Positions 23,587 to 36,361 of a stretch of 64,000 bases of DNA are shown piece by piece. The stretch's first letter is position 1. Each line of letters begins with the position of its first letter. Made by a program: the position numbers and the translations under genes. This stretch comes from Oscheius tipulae (Eukaryota; Nematoda; Chromadorea; Rhabditida; Rhabditidae). The stretch is taken from positions 4,836,001 to 4,900,000 of the forward strand of contig JASJZH010000005.1 of assembly GCA_037178975.1 (NCBI GenBank), given 5' to 3'. The notes beneath the pieces were generated by a model. It was not told the DNA's origin. It did no database searches and worked only from the letters and a program-made list of their open reading frames with translations.

Positions 23587-26500
23587 ATGCGGCTGCTCTT
23601 CGCAGGTGAGCGTCTCGAGTTTCCTCCGTTCTCTCGTTGGATCAACACGGCAAATGTAACACCTCTTTTGCAGTTTTTCTCGTCGTTGAATGTAACCGTT
23701 TCGCTGATCAGCTGTATGAAGATCTGCTATATTATTACAACAAAAATGTGAGGCCGGTCAAAAATGCCAGTGAGAGCATCAAGGTCAAATTTGGGTCCAG
23801 TCTCATCAGAATCATCGATGTGGTGAGCTTTTGTTGTTAGTTTGTGTTCTTCTTTAACAGAAAAGAGGGTAAGAGTAGTTTATTATTAGTATCTCCAGGC
23901 CCAGAGTCCATAGGGGTTGGACAGTTTGTTGCTTTGGACAGCCGGGGCAACAATATGCGAGACTCCACAATCCGAAGGGCAATATGAGGCGGGCATTCCT
24001 AAAACTCTTCCATTTACAGTATTTTTAAAACCGCCAAACCTGGATCTCCAGGAGGCCCGAAAGGTCCGTCCTCCCCAACCTTTCCTGACGTTCCGGTTGG
24101 ACCACTGGGTCCAGACTCGCCAGGCATTCCAGGTGTTCCAGCATCTTTGGCTGCTTTTCCAGGCGGTCCAGGCTTGCCTTTCATTCCAGAAGGACCAGGA
24201 GGACCATTGGGACCTCGTATTCCGATGCCCGAAATGATAGTCTCTCCTGGTAAGCCTTGACTACCCATGGGACCAGCCATGCCGTTGGGTCCGGGATTTC
24301 CCTCATATCCAAGAGGGCCGTCGATTCCAGGGTTTCCTGGCTCTCCAACAAAGCCAGCCATTCCTGGGTATCCGGGCATTCCACGTTCTCCCTGGGGTCC
24401 GCGTGGTCCTGCGAGAGATTTTAATTAAATGCAAGAGACAGTGCCATACCTGGCGGTCCAGCTGGACAGATGGTGCATGGCATATCGTCCTCGGGAGCCA
24501 GTTCCACGTCCATGCCATCATCACCAGAGATTCCTGGATTGCCCGGCATTCCAGGCATGCCGTCGTCTCCTGGAGATCCAGCAGGTCCGGCCATACCTTG
24601 AGGGCAAGCCAGCATGTTGCAGCCTAAACTGCCTTAGTTAAATTGTAGAAAGAGAGACCTAACCGTGACACATGGTCATACCGTAAGGGTTCCTCTTCTT
24701 ACGGCTGAAAAAGATAGGGTTTTGGCCACTTGATTCAGAACCAAAGAGCTGCAGCTGCTTCCAGATTCTCTCGTTGTCGATCTGGAAAGCTACTGTTCTT
24801 CCAAGAATGAAGTAAATAGGAAACTGAAGAATGGAAAGCGTACCTTGAGAGTGTCAGCCATCAACTGAGTATTCATCTTCTCGGTGGAGACCTTGTGAAT
24901 GAGTGTGGGTACTGTAATAGCTAAGAAGAGCAGAGAGGCTCCAGAGATGGCACATGAGACATAGGCCAGTCGGCGGTATCCATCGCAGGTCGAGGACATT
25001 TCTCCTGACCAGTGAACTAATCGTTTTCGCTTTTATAGCTCGCCCGAGGGGCGAAGATTTTTTGACACACTAACGAACTAGGCCATTCTCGTGGAAATAA
25101 TCAGAACACCGGCGGCGGGAACCGGATTCCAGACTCGGAGCAAAAAGTGAAACAAGAGTAATCGCTGATACTTTTCCAGGATGAAGTAAATCAAGTTTTG
25201 ACAACGAATCTGTGGCTGGAAATGCAATGGTTTGACTACAAGTTGAGCTGGGATCCGACGAGATGGGGAGGCATAAGGAAGCTTCACATTCCTTCGGATG
25301 TCATTTGGATTCCTGACATTCTACTCTACAACAAGTGGGAAGAACATAAAGCCAGGCAGACAAATCATTTCAGCGCAGACGGAGAGCCACACATAACCAT
25401 CATGAGTGATGCTCTCGTCTATCATAACGGGCTTGTAGTCTGGAAACCTCCTTCCATTTACAAAAGTTTCTGTCCCATCAATATAGAGTACTTTCCCTAC
25501 GACTCACAATCCTGCACTCTCAAGTTCGGAGGATGGAGTTACAATGGTTTCCTTCTGGACGTAAGGCAACTACCGGTTGGTGGGAAAGGACAAACGAAAC
25601 TTTTTATATTCCAGACTCCCGGATTCACAATAGAGAATCGAGAAGATCCGGAGGGGAAAGAGTACCAATACTTGCAACTGGGAATGGATTTATCTGCTTT
25701 TCATCAGTGAATCTTTGTGTCTCACCCGTACCGTCTCGAACTTTCCAGAAGTCTCGAGTGGGATCTAATGGCTCTCCAGTCCATGAGACATGAGCAGTTA
25801 TATCCTGGCTGCTGTGGCCAAGACTTCTACATTGATGTCAGTTTTGTCATCGATCTACGACGGAAAACGCTCTTCTACACAGTAAATCTGGTCATCCCGT
25901 GCATGTTGATCGGTAACTTTCAGTGGATTTTCTAAAGGACTACCTCTTTTAGCGATTCTGACCTCCTTCGTCTTCTACATCCCTCCAATCGAGCACAAAA
26001 TGACCTTTTCCATCTCAATCCTCGTTACATTGACAGTCTTCTACTTAGTTTTGATCGAGTTGATTCCACCAACTTCACTGGTCATTCCTCTAATTGGTAA
26101 GAAAATGAAAAAGAGTTTGCACGCTATGGGAGTCGAACCCACGTCCCCAGGGTGTTTTTTTTTTCGAAAATATACACTGGCGTGCGAAACTTCCCGAATC
26201 AAAAAAATCAAAAGAGAAAAAATAGTCGAAAGTTCTAAGTAGTATAATTTTGTAAAGCTCGACGAGTACAATAACAAGTTCATTAAAAATACGGAAAAAA
26301 AATAATTCACTGTCGAGCTGCAGCGATTTGAAAATTGAAACTTTGACTTTTTGCGTTTGAATTTTGGAAAATGAAAAGTATGTAAAAGTTCGTCAGTGGC
26401 ATTTTCAATTCGACGAGCAATCATTTTTTTTAACTTACTTTTCGCTACTTTTAACTCAAACAGTCAGTCAAACATGCTACTGCAGTAAAAAAACTATGCG

Positions 26501-27510
26501 ACTTGTTCTAATTGTCAAGTGGTTAGCACAGTTGTCTGTAGTCCAGAGCTCTTGGATTCAATTGTGCGGTTTGTTTTTGCTTTTTACTGTTCAAATCTTA
26601 TTTCTCCAACTAAAATGGCAGTTTCGTCGGGCATTTTGCTTTCATTTTTGGTTGCTTCTTACTTCTTACCCTAAACGATTTAGCGTGCATAAATTCACTC
26701 CTCCTGGACCAAAAGTTCCAAATCAAAAACCCAAATGTACATTTTTAGGAAAGTATCTGCTCTTCACCATGTTTCTGGTAGCCACTTCAATCATTCTATC
26801 TGTCGTTTCGATCAACTTCTACAGGCGAGACGGCTCGGCACATCCAATGCCTCGTCTAGTTCACGCCATATTCATTCAAACACTTCCAAGATATTTGTGG
26901 CTCAAGCCGGCAGACGAAGACGAGGTAGTATGCGAGTAACCAGTAAAAATATGGTATTAGCAGGCCAGTGACAAGGGGAGCAGCACCTCGGAAATCCCTC
27001 AAATGCTCGATAATTCAAGGAGACCATCGCCGTACTTCCTGTCGGTTCCGACTCAAGTACAGGATGGTCAAATGCGACTGTCACAACTGGCACAGTTACG
27101 AGGAATGCATCCGGATTTGATTAGGAGGATGATAGACAATGTTGCCTTCATTGCTGATCACTTCAAGGCTATCAAGAAGGAAGACAAGGTGAGTCAAAAG
27201 CAGAAAGGCCACTTGACTATCTGTCATTCGTCCAGGTATCCTCGGACTGGTCCTACCTGGCTAATGTAATAGACCGCCTTGTCCTCATAGTCTTTCTTCT
27301 GACCAACATCATTGGAACAGCTCTCATCGTCTCCAATTCCCCTGTTCTGTTCGACGATAATCAGCCGCTAACCATCGTGAGCTTCAAGCGACTAACTCAA
27401 AGTACTGAAAATTTCAGAGCGCGGCCCAACGTCCGCTCTCCGGTGATACCTTCGAGTCCCAATTTGACGACAATTTTACAATGGAAGCCTGGTGGGCTAA
27501 CATGACATGA
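23587..27510 (+). CDS. Nicotinic acetylcholine receptor alpha-type subunit (Cys-loop ligand-gated channel)
   Basis: Nine exons: 23587-23605, 23674-23822, 25180-25706, 25749-25912, 25953-26096, 26749-26924, 26964-27188, 27236-27376 and 27418-27510. A short signal peptide ([13 protein letters not shown]) precedes [15 protein letters not shown]. The ligand domain has [15 protein letters not shown], the Cys-loop (C-13 residues-C in [16 protein letters not shown]) and vicinal Cys in YPGCC, which marks an alpha-type subunit. M1 to M4 are present ([67 protein letters not shown]). The cytoplasmic face before M2 reads IEHKM instead of the usual GEKM, as I recall for the ACR-8/LEV-8/ACR-12 group. Overall it is closest to levamisole-receptor alpha subunits. 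Intron 2 holds a collagen gene on the other strand. Confidence 0.92.
23886..24999 (-). CDS. Cuticle collagen nested in an intron of the receptor gene
   Basis: Exons 24999-24844, 24781-24664, 24623-24450, 24408-24040 and 23998-23886. The N-terminal non-collagen part has a membrane/signal segment ([20 protein letters not shown]) and a furin-type site RKKR ([12 protein letters not shown]), where nematode cuticle procollagens are cut. Gly-X-Y blocks follow, interrupted by Cys-containing stretches ([18 protein letters not shown]). The end is Cys-rich (YCPSDCG) and finishes [10 protein letters not shown]. An AATAAA overlaps the end. Collagens of this type form the nematode cuticle after secretion by hypodermis. 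The whole gene sits between exons 2 and 3 of the nicotinic receptor gene, on the opposite strand. Confidence 0.92.
26119..26185 (-). pseudogene. tRNA-like sequence in the M2-M3 intron
   Basis: Read on the minus strand, it begins GCACGCC and ends AGCGTGC, which can pair as an acceptor stem. Near the 3' end is a T-arm with a 5-bp stem (GTGGG, TTCGACT, CCCAT). The middle is an A-rich stretch with a TTTTCGAAAA core in place of normal D and anticodon arms. It is too short and odd for a working tRNA, so I read it as a tRNA remnant or tRNA-derived element. Confidence 0.4.
26503..26573 (+). pseudogene. Second tRNA-like sequence in the same intron
   Basis: It has a D-arm-like box (gtcaagtggttagcac, close to the A-box consensus), then gtagtccagag, then a weak T-arm (ttggattcaattg). 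No good acceptor stem is visible. It is probably a decayed tRNA or tRNA-derived repeat. Confidence 0.3.
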
Positions 27511-27610
27511 ATTCACTTTATTGTACACCTTAATGTATTTAAAATTGAAGATATTTTCGGCTGGAAGGCAAGTATTGTGAGCAGTGGGAGGGGAACACGA
27601 GTCTGGATAA

Positions 27611-30369
27611 CTAACAGAGAGCTCCGACGGTTGGGAGCAGAACGATTGCTACGGCTGTCTTTCCGGAGATTAGGGACTGAACGTATTCGAGAGATCTAGA
27701 GGAATTAGTCAGCTGGATGTAGATGGGATACTTACCGTCCTTTGACGAGCTCGTCATCCACGTACAGAATCTCGTCTCCAACTGAGAGCATCGGAGTGAG
27801 AGAAGGGAGAGAGACACGAGATATGAAGATTCCTGAACGAAGTAATGTTTGAATCAGTTTAGTTACCAGCTGTCTACAACGGATTCGCCGTCCCTTAGTC
27901 TTCACTTAGCATTGACAAAAGGCGGCTGCGGCGCTTCTCTAACATAAGTTCTCAAGTTTCCCCAAAGCTGACTTGTCAATTTAATTCTTGACATGCCATA
28001 ACTTTCCGGCTTTATGCTTGTAGTGACGCACGGACGGACAGACACCATTGCACGTTAATAGTAGAGAGACGACCAGGCCAAAAGACTCACCTCTATGTCC
28101 ATGCATAACTCCAGTTGCAATGTAAAATCCGAATGGTCCAGGCTGAGTCTTTTCTACCAAGACAGTCCTGAACCCCCGTTGATCCAAGGCTACCAGTTGA
28201 GCACGAACGGCTGGTTCACTGTAGGTTTTAACCATTCCAAGTATAGAGAAAGGAACTCACGCCTCGTAGTTATACTCCAGAGCGTCCATGTACGCGTCAG
28301 GATACCTCCCGACACTGGCTGACCGTCTAGACAACGGTGCTGGAGGTGCTCTGTTCAGTCTCCTCTGTCTCATCAGAGCCGGTTGTCTCACTCTCTCCGT
28401 TATATCAGTTTCCTGTCGAAGAAGGGGAGCCGGTGGGAGTCTCCGTCGTCTCATCGAGTTGTCTTCGTAGTTCCCATAGAGATTGTCCACACTGCCCATG
28501 TTCATATTCCGTTCGCAGTCTTGATAGAATCCGGACAGATCCATACCCCTCGTGCCTCTTGGCAGACTGGACGACCGATTGCGAAGCGTGTTCTCCACAT
28601 TGTGTCGGATGACAGAGTCCCGGACTGACTCTCGTGCAGGTGGTAGACTCGTACGGAGACGTTGGACAGCCACGGCGTAAGAAGGTGGATCCGGGAGCGA
28701 TTCCACGTCGTCGACCGAGTAGCCTGGACGTCCGATTCGGGCTAAAGTGTCGCTTTTAAATGACGGGGACGATGACTTACGGAGAGAGTCGTAACGACGC
28801 TGCTGCTGCTCAATTTGAGCGTAATTGTTGTTCACGAGAGTTATGGACTTGCTGGGCGAGAATGTCGTCTCGACGCGTGGAGAGTCAGTCGAGGAGGAAG
28901 TCGAAGCACCGCTGTCTACCTGGAATGGCAAATATGACAAGAGCATGGTTAACAATTGATGTTTTGAAGTTAATCAAGTAGAGTTTGACTGCAAAGCTTG
29001 TAAAACCGGTTAAAAAGTTGTTTAAAAGAGAGTGGAAAGAGAGCGCAGCCTGGAAAGGAGAGCCGTTATCCGGGCGTCATCTGGGCCTTTGGTTGCGTGA
29101 CAGCGTCAATCTTTTTTTTTCAGGAAAAGGGCTGACTTGGCAACGAGATTGGATATTGGGGGAGCTCTTTCTAATTAGCTTTTGCCCAATTTTAATCGCA
29201 AAGAGTAGTGACGAGAATGCAACAATGACCTGGAAAGAAATAGCTGAGATGGCAATGTCGTATTTATACTGAACAGTGGTAAACAGTATTAGCAATTTAC
29301 AGTGGCACACAGAGCTGTCCTCAGAGAAAAGGGTAGCAAAGCAAATAAGACTTGGGTCGATAACCCTTCCACTCTCCCAGAGAACGAGGAAAAAAGACGT
29401 GAGAGGAAACCCTACCTCGTCGGCGAAGCGAACTCTGAACTGGGGCTTCCTGTTAAGTGTATTGAGCTGCTGGCCATTGGCCGCAAACGGCCTCTGCGGA
29501 AGTGTTCTCCTCGTCGGTTGATCCAGTAACCTCCTGAAACTATAGTTTGTTTTCTCTCGCCACTAAAAACTGAAAGTCATTCAACCCCGTCCCCTTTGGG
29601 AGCTGCCCCCTCACCTCGCGCTGTTCGGTGTCAAATAGTCATTCCTGTTCAGACTCGCCGGTGCCGGATTCCTTGGGGATGGCTGTCTCGGAGAGGACTG
29701 ATCCGAATCGGCACAGATGCCACTGTCCGTGTCGCTGTCGGTGGTGGGTTGACCGGTCGCTATTTCTGAAAAATTGTTCTTTTGAAAGGACAAGGAAAGG
29801 AAGTCTCTCTGAGTCTTGCCTCCTCCCGTACTACCTTGATTCAATTGTGCCCTCTCTCACTCAACTCAACTAATCAAATTAGTTTGTTTGTACACACACG
29901 GAGAGACACATAAACAGTTCAAAAATGAGTTCTCGAGCAAATCAAATTAGCCCTCATCGTCCTTCAGAAAGAAAGAATGTCTTTGCGCCCGTGTCAGACA
30001 TCAATCATACTCGCTACCAGACGAAGAGCGGCCGAATTCTAATCCTTAAAAGGGGCTGTTTTCCATATTGTCTCGGGCTCTGCAAACCCGTTCGTTTAAG
30101 CCTAAAAACGGTTCTTATTCTGGGGGATTAGGACAGGAAAAGACTTTCGAAAAGACAGAGACAGTAGGTTAACGGGGGTGACTTTGAAAAAGGAAGCTGC
30201 GAGGAAGACTGAAACCTGAGACCTCGTCAAAACCTTGTTCAAAATTGCGCAAATTGGATATATTCGTTCCAGGCGTTCTTCTTTTGAAAAACTTACCACT
30301 TTTCAGAGGAAAGGCTGTCGAGAAGGCGAAGCCATGTGGTTTGGGAGGCGGCTGTGGCCGCACAGACAT
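27611..30369 (-). CDS. PDZ-domain scaffold protein (PAR-6-like PDZ)
   Basis: Seven exons: 30369-30297, 29765-29616, 29533-29416, 28919-28261, 28218-28091, 27832-27736 and 27695-27611. The start at 30369 (MSVRPQPPPKPHGF) lies 12 bases after the acceptor cgcttttcag. The N-terminal two-thirds is disordered: Ser/Pro/Arg-rich with TDSDTDSGICADSD, RRRRLPPAP and repeated LPPAP/RAPPAP, which look like SH3 or phosphosite regions. The C-terminus is one PDZ domain: FRTVLVEKTQPGPFGFYIAT for the binding loop, GIFISRVSLPSLTPMLSVGD, then LVKGRSLEYVQSLI. GFYI in the carboxylate loop and GIFISR resemble PAR-6. The protein ends soon after the PDZ. It likely localises partners at cell junctions or cortex. Confidence 0.85.
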
Positions 30370-31440
30370 GGACACAGTCTCTGAAAAGCGGCTAGAATAA
30401 GAGGAGAGGAAAGTGAGGGAGAACCAAAAATAGTTGGAGGAGGTGTGGTCACTGGGGAGGACAATCGACGCACCTTCCAGGGCATTCAAAACGGCCGAGA
30501 GGCGACAAAAAGGGCTCCCCCAATGGTCAGATCAAACATGGGTATGGAGGTGGACAAACAGCTGTACGGATTAGTAACGGAATGAGACAGCGAGAGAGAC
30601 AGTTGTCAAGAGGCTGGAAAACGGTTGGGATTAGGCAGAAAGGAAAACGAGGACGAGAGAAGAAAGAAGCGGACCGGACGGAAGTCGCGATGGTAATTGC
30701 TGCTACTACGACACGGACATGGACGAGGGGTACAAGAAAGAGCGACGGGAAAGGAGCGACCTTGGACTAGGATTAGGAGCGGAAAGAGAGGCCCTTTGGA
30801 AGAAAAGCGCCACGGGAAAGTGACATCAAACGGAGCAGAAACCAAAAATGGACAGTTGGAGGAATGAGTGGCATTTACTCTGACTATAAACATTGGAGGC
30901 ATAAAAACAAGTGACTATATTCTCGGGAGACGAACTATCCAGACCGAAAACAAGGCCAAAAGTGGCTTGAAAATGCAAAACTCTTGCCCGAAAAAGAGCG
31001 ACTACATTTCATTAGCATAGTTTGTGTCCACGTGAAAAGAGCTCGTGCTTTTTCCGCAATACCGAGTCAGGAATTGTTCTGAGTGTCTACAAACTACCAA
31101 TGATACCGCAATCTTTGGAAAGTGCCAAGGTGAAACATCGGAACGTATGTTAGACTTTTTAGGACTCCCAGAGGGAAGCTGGACATCAAAATGAACGACC
31201 TTGTTTACTGCCGCGTGTCAAAAGACACAATTTTTCTGTGTGAAGGCGCCAAGTGGGTAGATATTGCTGTGGAATTTTCTAGAGTCAGATCAAAAGCTAT
31301 ATCTTCCTATATTTTCAGTAAGATCCCCCTCCCTGTAATCGATCTGTCCAGAAACACTTCCTTCCCAGATAATCTAGTTTGTATTCTGTCCATCCCGCAG
31401 GGACCAATAAATACAATGAAAGAAGTCGCCAAAGTCAGTC
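30370..31440. other. Region upstream of the PDZ gene
   Basis: About 1 kb, strongly purine-rich on the plus strand, with no convincing exon. It could be 5' flank or a first intron of the PDZ gene on the minus strand. Confidence 0.3.
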
Positions 31441-31903
31441 ATGGTGTACAACATCGTTCTTCACCTAATCGTACTGCCTTCGATCCTGGCCTACAACTGG
31501 ACCCAGCCCGACATGGGACATGCTTGCAAGCCCGGTGAGAATGGAACTGCTCCTCGGATCATGGATTGACAGAGAGACAAACGAGGTTTTTCCGTTTTTC
31601 TACAAGGGATGTGGGAGATTACAATTGCTACGAAAAGGGCGAAAGAAAGCAAGGGTAAGCAAGTAAGGTCTGAAACATAAATAGACAGTGACAGAGACTC
31701 CGTCAAGTGCACATATTGCAAATAAATTTTTGTGAAATACTAGTGATGCCCTGGCTCTCTTTATCAACCATACGGAGGATTATGTGCTTTGCAGTATACT
31801 CCGGAAAAGGTCAAAAACTGTACGTCTGAACAATACTGCTCAATGGGAGCTTTTAGTGGAAGTTGCTGCGACAACGCTGCGGCCATCAGGAGAGCCCTAT
31901 GAG
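31441..31903 (+). pseudogene. Small secreted Cys-rich protein, possibly broken
   Basis: Exon 1 gives a signal peptide and start of the mature chain (MVYNIVLHLIVLPSILA, then YNWTQPDMGHACKPG) with a GTGAGA donor. A later exon reads CPGSLYQPYGGLCALQY and NCTSEQYCSMGAFSGSCCDN, with paired cysteines typical of small nematode secreted proteins, ending at a TGA at about 31903. I cannot join these exons in frame: the only acceptor (atactag at about 31742) leaves a TGA before the first Cys codon. Either a middle exon is missing from my model or the gene carries a frameshift. Confidence 0.4.
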
Positions 31904-33660
31904 TACTGGTGTTTGAGCAAGTAATTTGAATAAAGTGGGTACATGGACGAACTTGCACATTTAAAAAAATAAAAGCAACTCTTCAGTAACTAAGATCGCA
32001 AAGTTATAGTAGGATAACTTTTGACCGCGTTGGAAAAGCACTATGACATCCATACTGGCAAGACAAGCAACTGGCTGGACCCGGTTATAATACTTGGATC
32101 GGAGATGGCTTCGGAGAATCGAGGATAGCGTTGTAAGTTTGCGTTTTTGCTTTTTGGAGTCTTGAACATCGATATAAGCGATTGGCTAACAATAGAAACT
32201 GGAGCGTTTTGTTGCCAACAATAGACCCAAGAGGCGTGCTTTTTATGTCGGGAGTGGAGTGAGCTCTATTGTTACTCGTCCAAAATGGCTCGCTGAGGAT
32301 TCATAACTGCAACTAATGGCGCCGAGCGGCCCGACAAAATGTTGCCAGTCGACTGACTTCCTCTCCAGCTAAACATGAAAAAATCCCTCCATTGAGTCTG
32401 TCCAAAGGAACGGAATGAGAAAAACTAAGTGGAAAAAAGGAACTACGCTTGGCATATCTCGATTGGCTCTCACTCTCATGCGACATGAGAATGTCTTTAA
32501 TGAGAGAGAGGAGAGTGAGTCTCTATATCTAGGCAAAAACAGAGGGCATACGCACACTCTCACATATAGAGAGCGATCTCCTACCCCTACTCTCTAGGGG
32601 GTGCTAAGAAATCCTGCGTAGATGCTCGTCTCTCTTTTGGTAGATGAAATATGGTAAAAGGCTAGAGATGATAATCTTGAAGGAAGAAAGCTAGAAACAA
32701 AGCTCAGAGTAACTCTTGATATATAATTAATGGTGGCAGTAGATTGGCATTTGGGGCGAACACGTGGGGAGAAGGAGAGACTGGATGCCAAAGATTACTA
32801 GATGTCAATTTTTAAGAAGGAGAGGCTTTGTTCTCTAGGGGGAATATACCTTGAACTCTTGGCGGAGAGATGCGCCCGAACAGGATCAGAGAGCAGCCAT
32901 GGGAAGCCAATGGGTACCAGTTGTACCTTAGGAAAGAAATTCTAACGACTATGCAGCGAAAACTGGGAGAAGAGACAAAAATCTGGTGCCAATTGCTTTA
33001 CAATGCTTCAAGGGGTGAGAGGAGGGGGAGTTTTGAACTGTAAAGTATTTGGAAATGTTCCACCTTGGATCCGATTGGTTAGAATACAAAAGTCCTAGTG
33101 GTCTCAAAACGTAGGTTCAGCCCTGAAGTAACAAAGTCAAGAGTCAGAGAGAACTCTGAAGCAAGAGTAAAAGTCGCATAAAGAAAATGAAACTTAGGAT
33201 CAACTGGTTCTATTCTGAAGTTTCTGTTTTCCCTGAGAATTGATGGTCAGATTTCACAGAAGTTACAAATCCTATAAATTCCTCAAATTGTCTCTACCAA
33301 AAGACACGAGTGGGCTGAAATTGCTATCTCTGTCAAAGGCTTCGTCAAAATATGGGGTTAGGTAATCGTTGACCAGAGTCTACGGACGTCAGCGGACTCT
33401 CACTCTCTCAAAAAAAGAGCTGTGGGGAAGTGTCTCATTTCACACTAGGGGCGTGGGATGCTCTTCCCGAGACGAGTGACCGCTTTCCTTCAAAAAGCTC
33501 CCCTGCAAAGGAAAATGACTACTTGAAGGGCTCTCTCAGTCGCGGTCCGCTCCGCGAAGAAATCGCCACACAAGAGGGGACAGGCGAGAAAAATTGTAGT
33601 TTGTTTTCTAATGAAAAAGTCTGAAAACAAACGAGGGCAGTTAGAAAAGTGACAGAGAGG

Positions 33661-33686
<26 letters not shown>
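33661..33686. repeat. GA dinucleotide microsatellite
   Basis: An uninterrupted GA run of about 13 units, preceded by imperfect GA-rich sequence from about 33640. Confidence 0.9.
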
Positions 33687-33691
<5 letters not shown>

Positions 33692-34194
33692 GAGGGCAAT
33701 TTGGATTCTTCACACAAACAGAGACTGAGGAAGTTGAGGGGGCAATCAGGAGGAGACAGAGGAAGACGTGACGCTGTCTCTGTCTCGGGATAACTTTACT
33801 CACAATAGAACCCAAATTAGGGGTGGTCTACTGATCCTTTAGGACAACGAGAAAATAGCCCCATTTTCCGGAACGGAGGACCAGAAAAAAGAAGTTTTGA
33901 AGGGTGCGATGACAAAGTCTCTGGATGAATCAAGTGAGTAGTGCAAAAGGTGAGAAGATGTGGGGAGGAGGAGGTAGAGAGAAAGAAAGGAGATAAGTTA
34001 CAGAAGAGGGTTAGGAAAACACTCATCTGTCGTGCGCTGTAAAGAACCCCTTACATTCCCTTTCTGTCCAAATGTCCTATTCTGACCTACTTTTTCTCGG
34101 AAAATTAGAAATACTCAGAGCTTCCCGTATACCTAATGGTGCTGATTGAATTGCCACCGCTCAACTAAATCATGGCGGCCAGGTCGTGTGCTCG

Positions 34195-34211
34195 CCACAC
34201 ACACACACACA
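34195..34211. repeat. CA dinucleotide microsatellite
   Basis: A short CA run of about eight units within the same gene-poor tract. Confidence 0.85.
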
Positions 34212-36361
34212 TGCTTCTTTTTGTCTGATTGGCCCTCGTCTAAAAACAGGAAGCAATCTGGGGAACGGGAGCATGAAACACGAATATGTGCTTGATGTTT
34301 CGATGCATGTGATTGAAGAAAACAAAAGGACGGCTAGAACAATTGAAGGTGAATAAGACGACAGCGTCGAGAAGGAGTAGGAGGAAGAAGAACAATAGTT
34401 TTTCCCATAGCGTGAGCAAGCAGAATTGACATGCTACTGTTATAGAAACCTGGTAGAGCGATCAGATCTCTTGAGCTCCATCTGTATGTCATTTGACCTA
34501 CCGAATATCCACTGCGATTATCACGACTGGGAACCTCCTGTTCGGCCAAAGAAAGTTACAGTTCGTTTGTCCTTTTTTTTCAAAAGAATGGAGTTGACCG
34601 AAAAGAAAGGAACTCTTTAAAGAAGGTTAGACTGTGGCCTGACCTCTGGCCGAGCTGAAATAAGTTATTCTACGAGAGACTTCTTCTGCAAAGTTGAAAG
34701 GAGAAATCACACGGTCTCGTTGCTGGCCACTTCCCCCAAAAAAGGTATGCAGCAGTGTGTATACGCTCTTTCTCTATGTGGGCGGTCGCGACTATTATTC
34801 ATGTTGGAGGGGAGAGACGAGACGAGTGCTTGAAAAAGGACTGCACCACCGGCGAGAACGGCCAATAATTTAGGCGGGACAATTTAACTAATTAGGAGAG
34901 TTGAGTCATCAATTGAATGTCAAAAGTTTGGTGGGTGAGAGGAGCAAATAGGCTTCGTTCAACAAAAATGACGAGTTGTCAGTTAGAAGCGGGGAGCGTA
35001 ACTGGTAACCAGAATATCGAGAAAGACGAACTAGTGGTCAAGAGGGGTGTGAACCTCAAGGCCAGATTTTGGGCAAAGTCATACGATTATGGGAATGGCT
35101 GTGAAGGTAAACAGGGAGAAGAATGGAGAAGGCTGAAGGGAAGGATAAATTGGCCAAGGAGATGAATGGTCCGTGGCCAGGAAGACGTGAGATAATAGGA
35201 ATGATTCAGATCTTTGGAGATAAGCGATGGTCGAAATGTCAAATCATTTGCCTCTTCAGAGCCCTAGTCGTATGTTAAAATTCTCAATGCAAGAGCTTTC
35301 TAATGCCCGATTCTCACAGAGGTCTAAGACTAAACAACCATTATTCTAACACGCTCCAGTTGTCTGTCAGTCCTTATAATCAGAGAAGTGACCTCCTTCT
35401 CAATAAGATATCAGTCAGCTTTTCATTAGGCAGGAAAACCCAGAGAAACCCGTGCTGAAACGCGTGTCGTGTCGACTGAAGATACAAATCTCTAGCCACG
35501 AATTTTCTACTTATCGCCATCAAAAATCGAGAGGCCGAGCGAAGTGGACAACATAAGTCTTCACAGTTTGTGGGACACGAGGTTGGGGGGCTGGTTGACA
35601 GGCTGTTCCACGCTCCTTCTACGCATAATTAGGGTCCCGTGAGATCGGGGTGCAAATTACTGTGCGCTGTAGGAGAAAGGGAAAAAGTCAGTGATTGGGA
35701 AAGAGTGAAATACAGTGACAGAAATCTGACGAAACCGCGGAAAGAAAGAAGAGACACAAAGTATCAATTCCAGTTCAATCCGCTTAGCATGATATCAATT
35801 TCCCCCTCGTTTTTTCATAAAGTGAAGGAAGGCTTCGTGAGAACCTGGAGAAGGAGAGGCTGATTGGCAAATAATTGCGAAAAAGAGCGCTCAGTAAGGA
35901 GTCGCAGTAGGAAAAGTTAATGGAGATAATTGAATCAAGCGGCCTAGCTTGCTCTTGAGAGCTAACAGTTTGGTGATGGAGAAAAAAAACGAGGAGGAGG
36001 GGGGCGTGGGCTAATTTACAAGGCTAATTTACATCTTCGATTTATGCGGCATTCTGTGTCTCTACCTAACCTAATAAAAAATATATACCATCTTCTCAGT
36101 CTCAAATCATGACAGTTCTCTGCTAATACTTTCTACATGAATTCCGACTAAGGAAAAGTCATGTTTTCAAGCAAATCCCTCTTGTATTCTCGTCTCGACA
36201 AGATTTAGAGACGAGTACTTCAAGTAAGCATTCGTTTCAGACTCTTACGTCGCCCAAAGGTCACAATATTGTGACACGACAGTCACTGCTCTCGCAGAGA
36301 ATGTCAACACCGAGAGACGCCGATGGATGCTATGGTCGGAGACCCTTACATAAGCCTGCTC

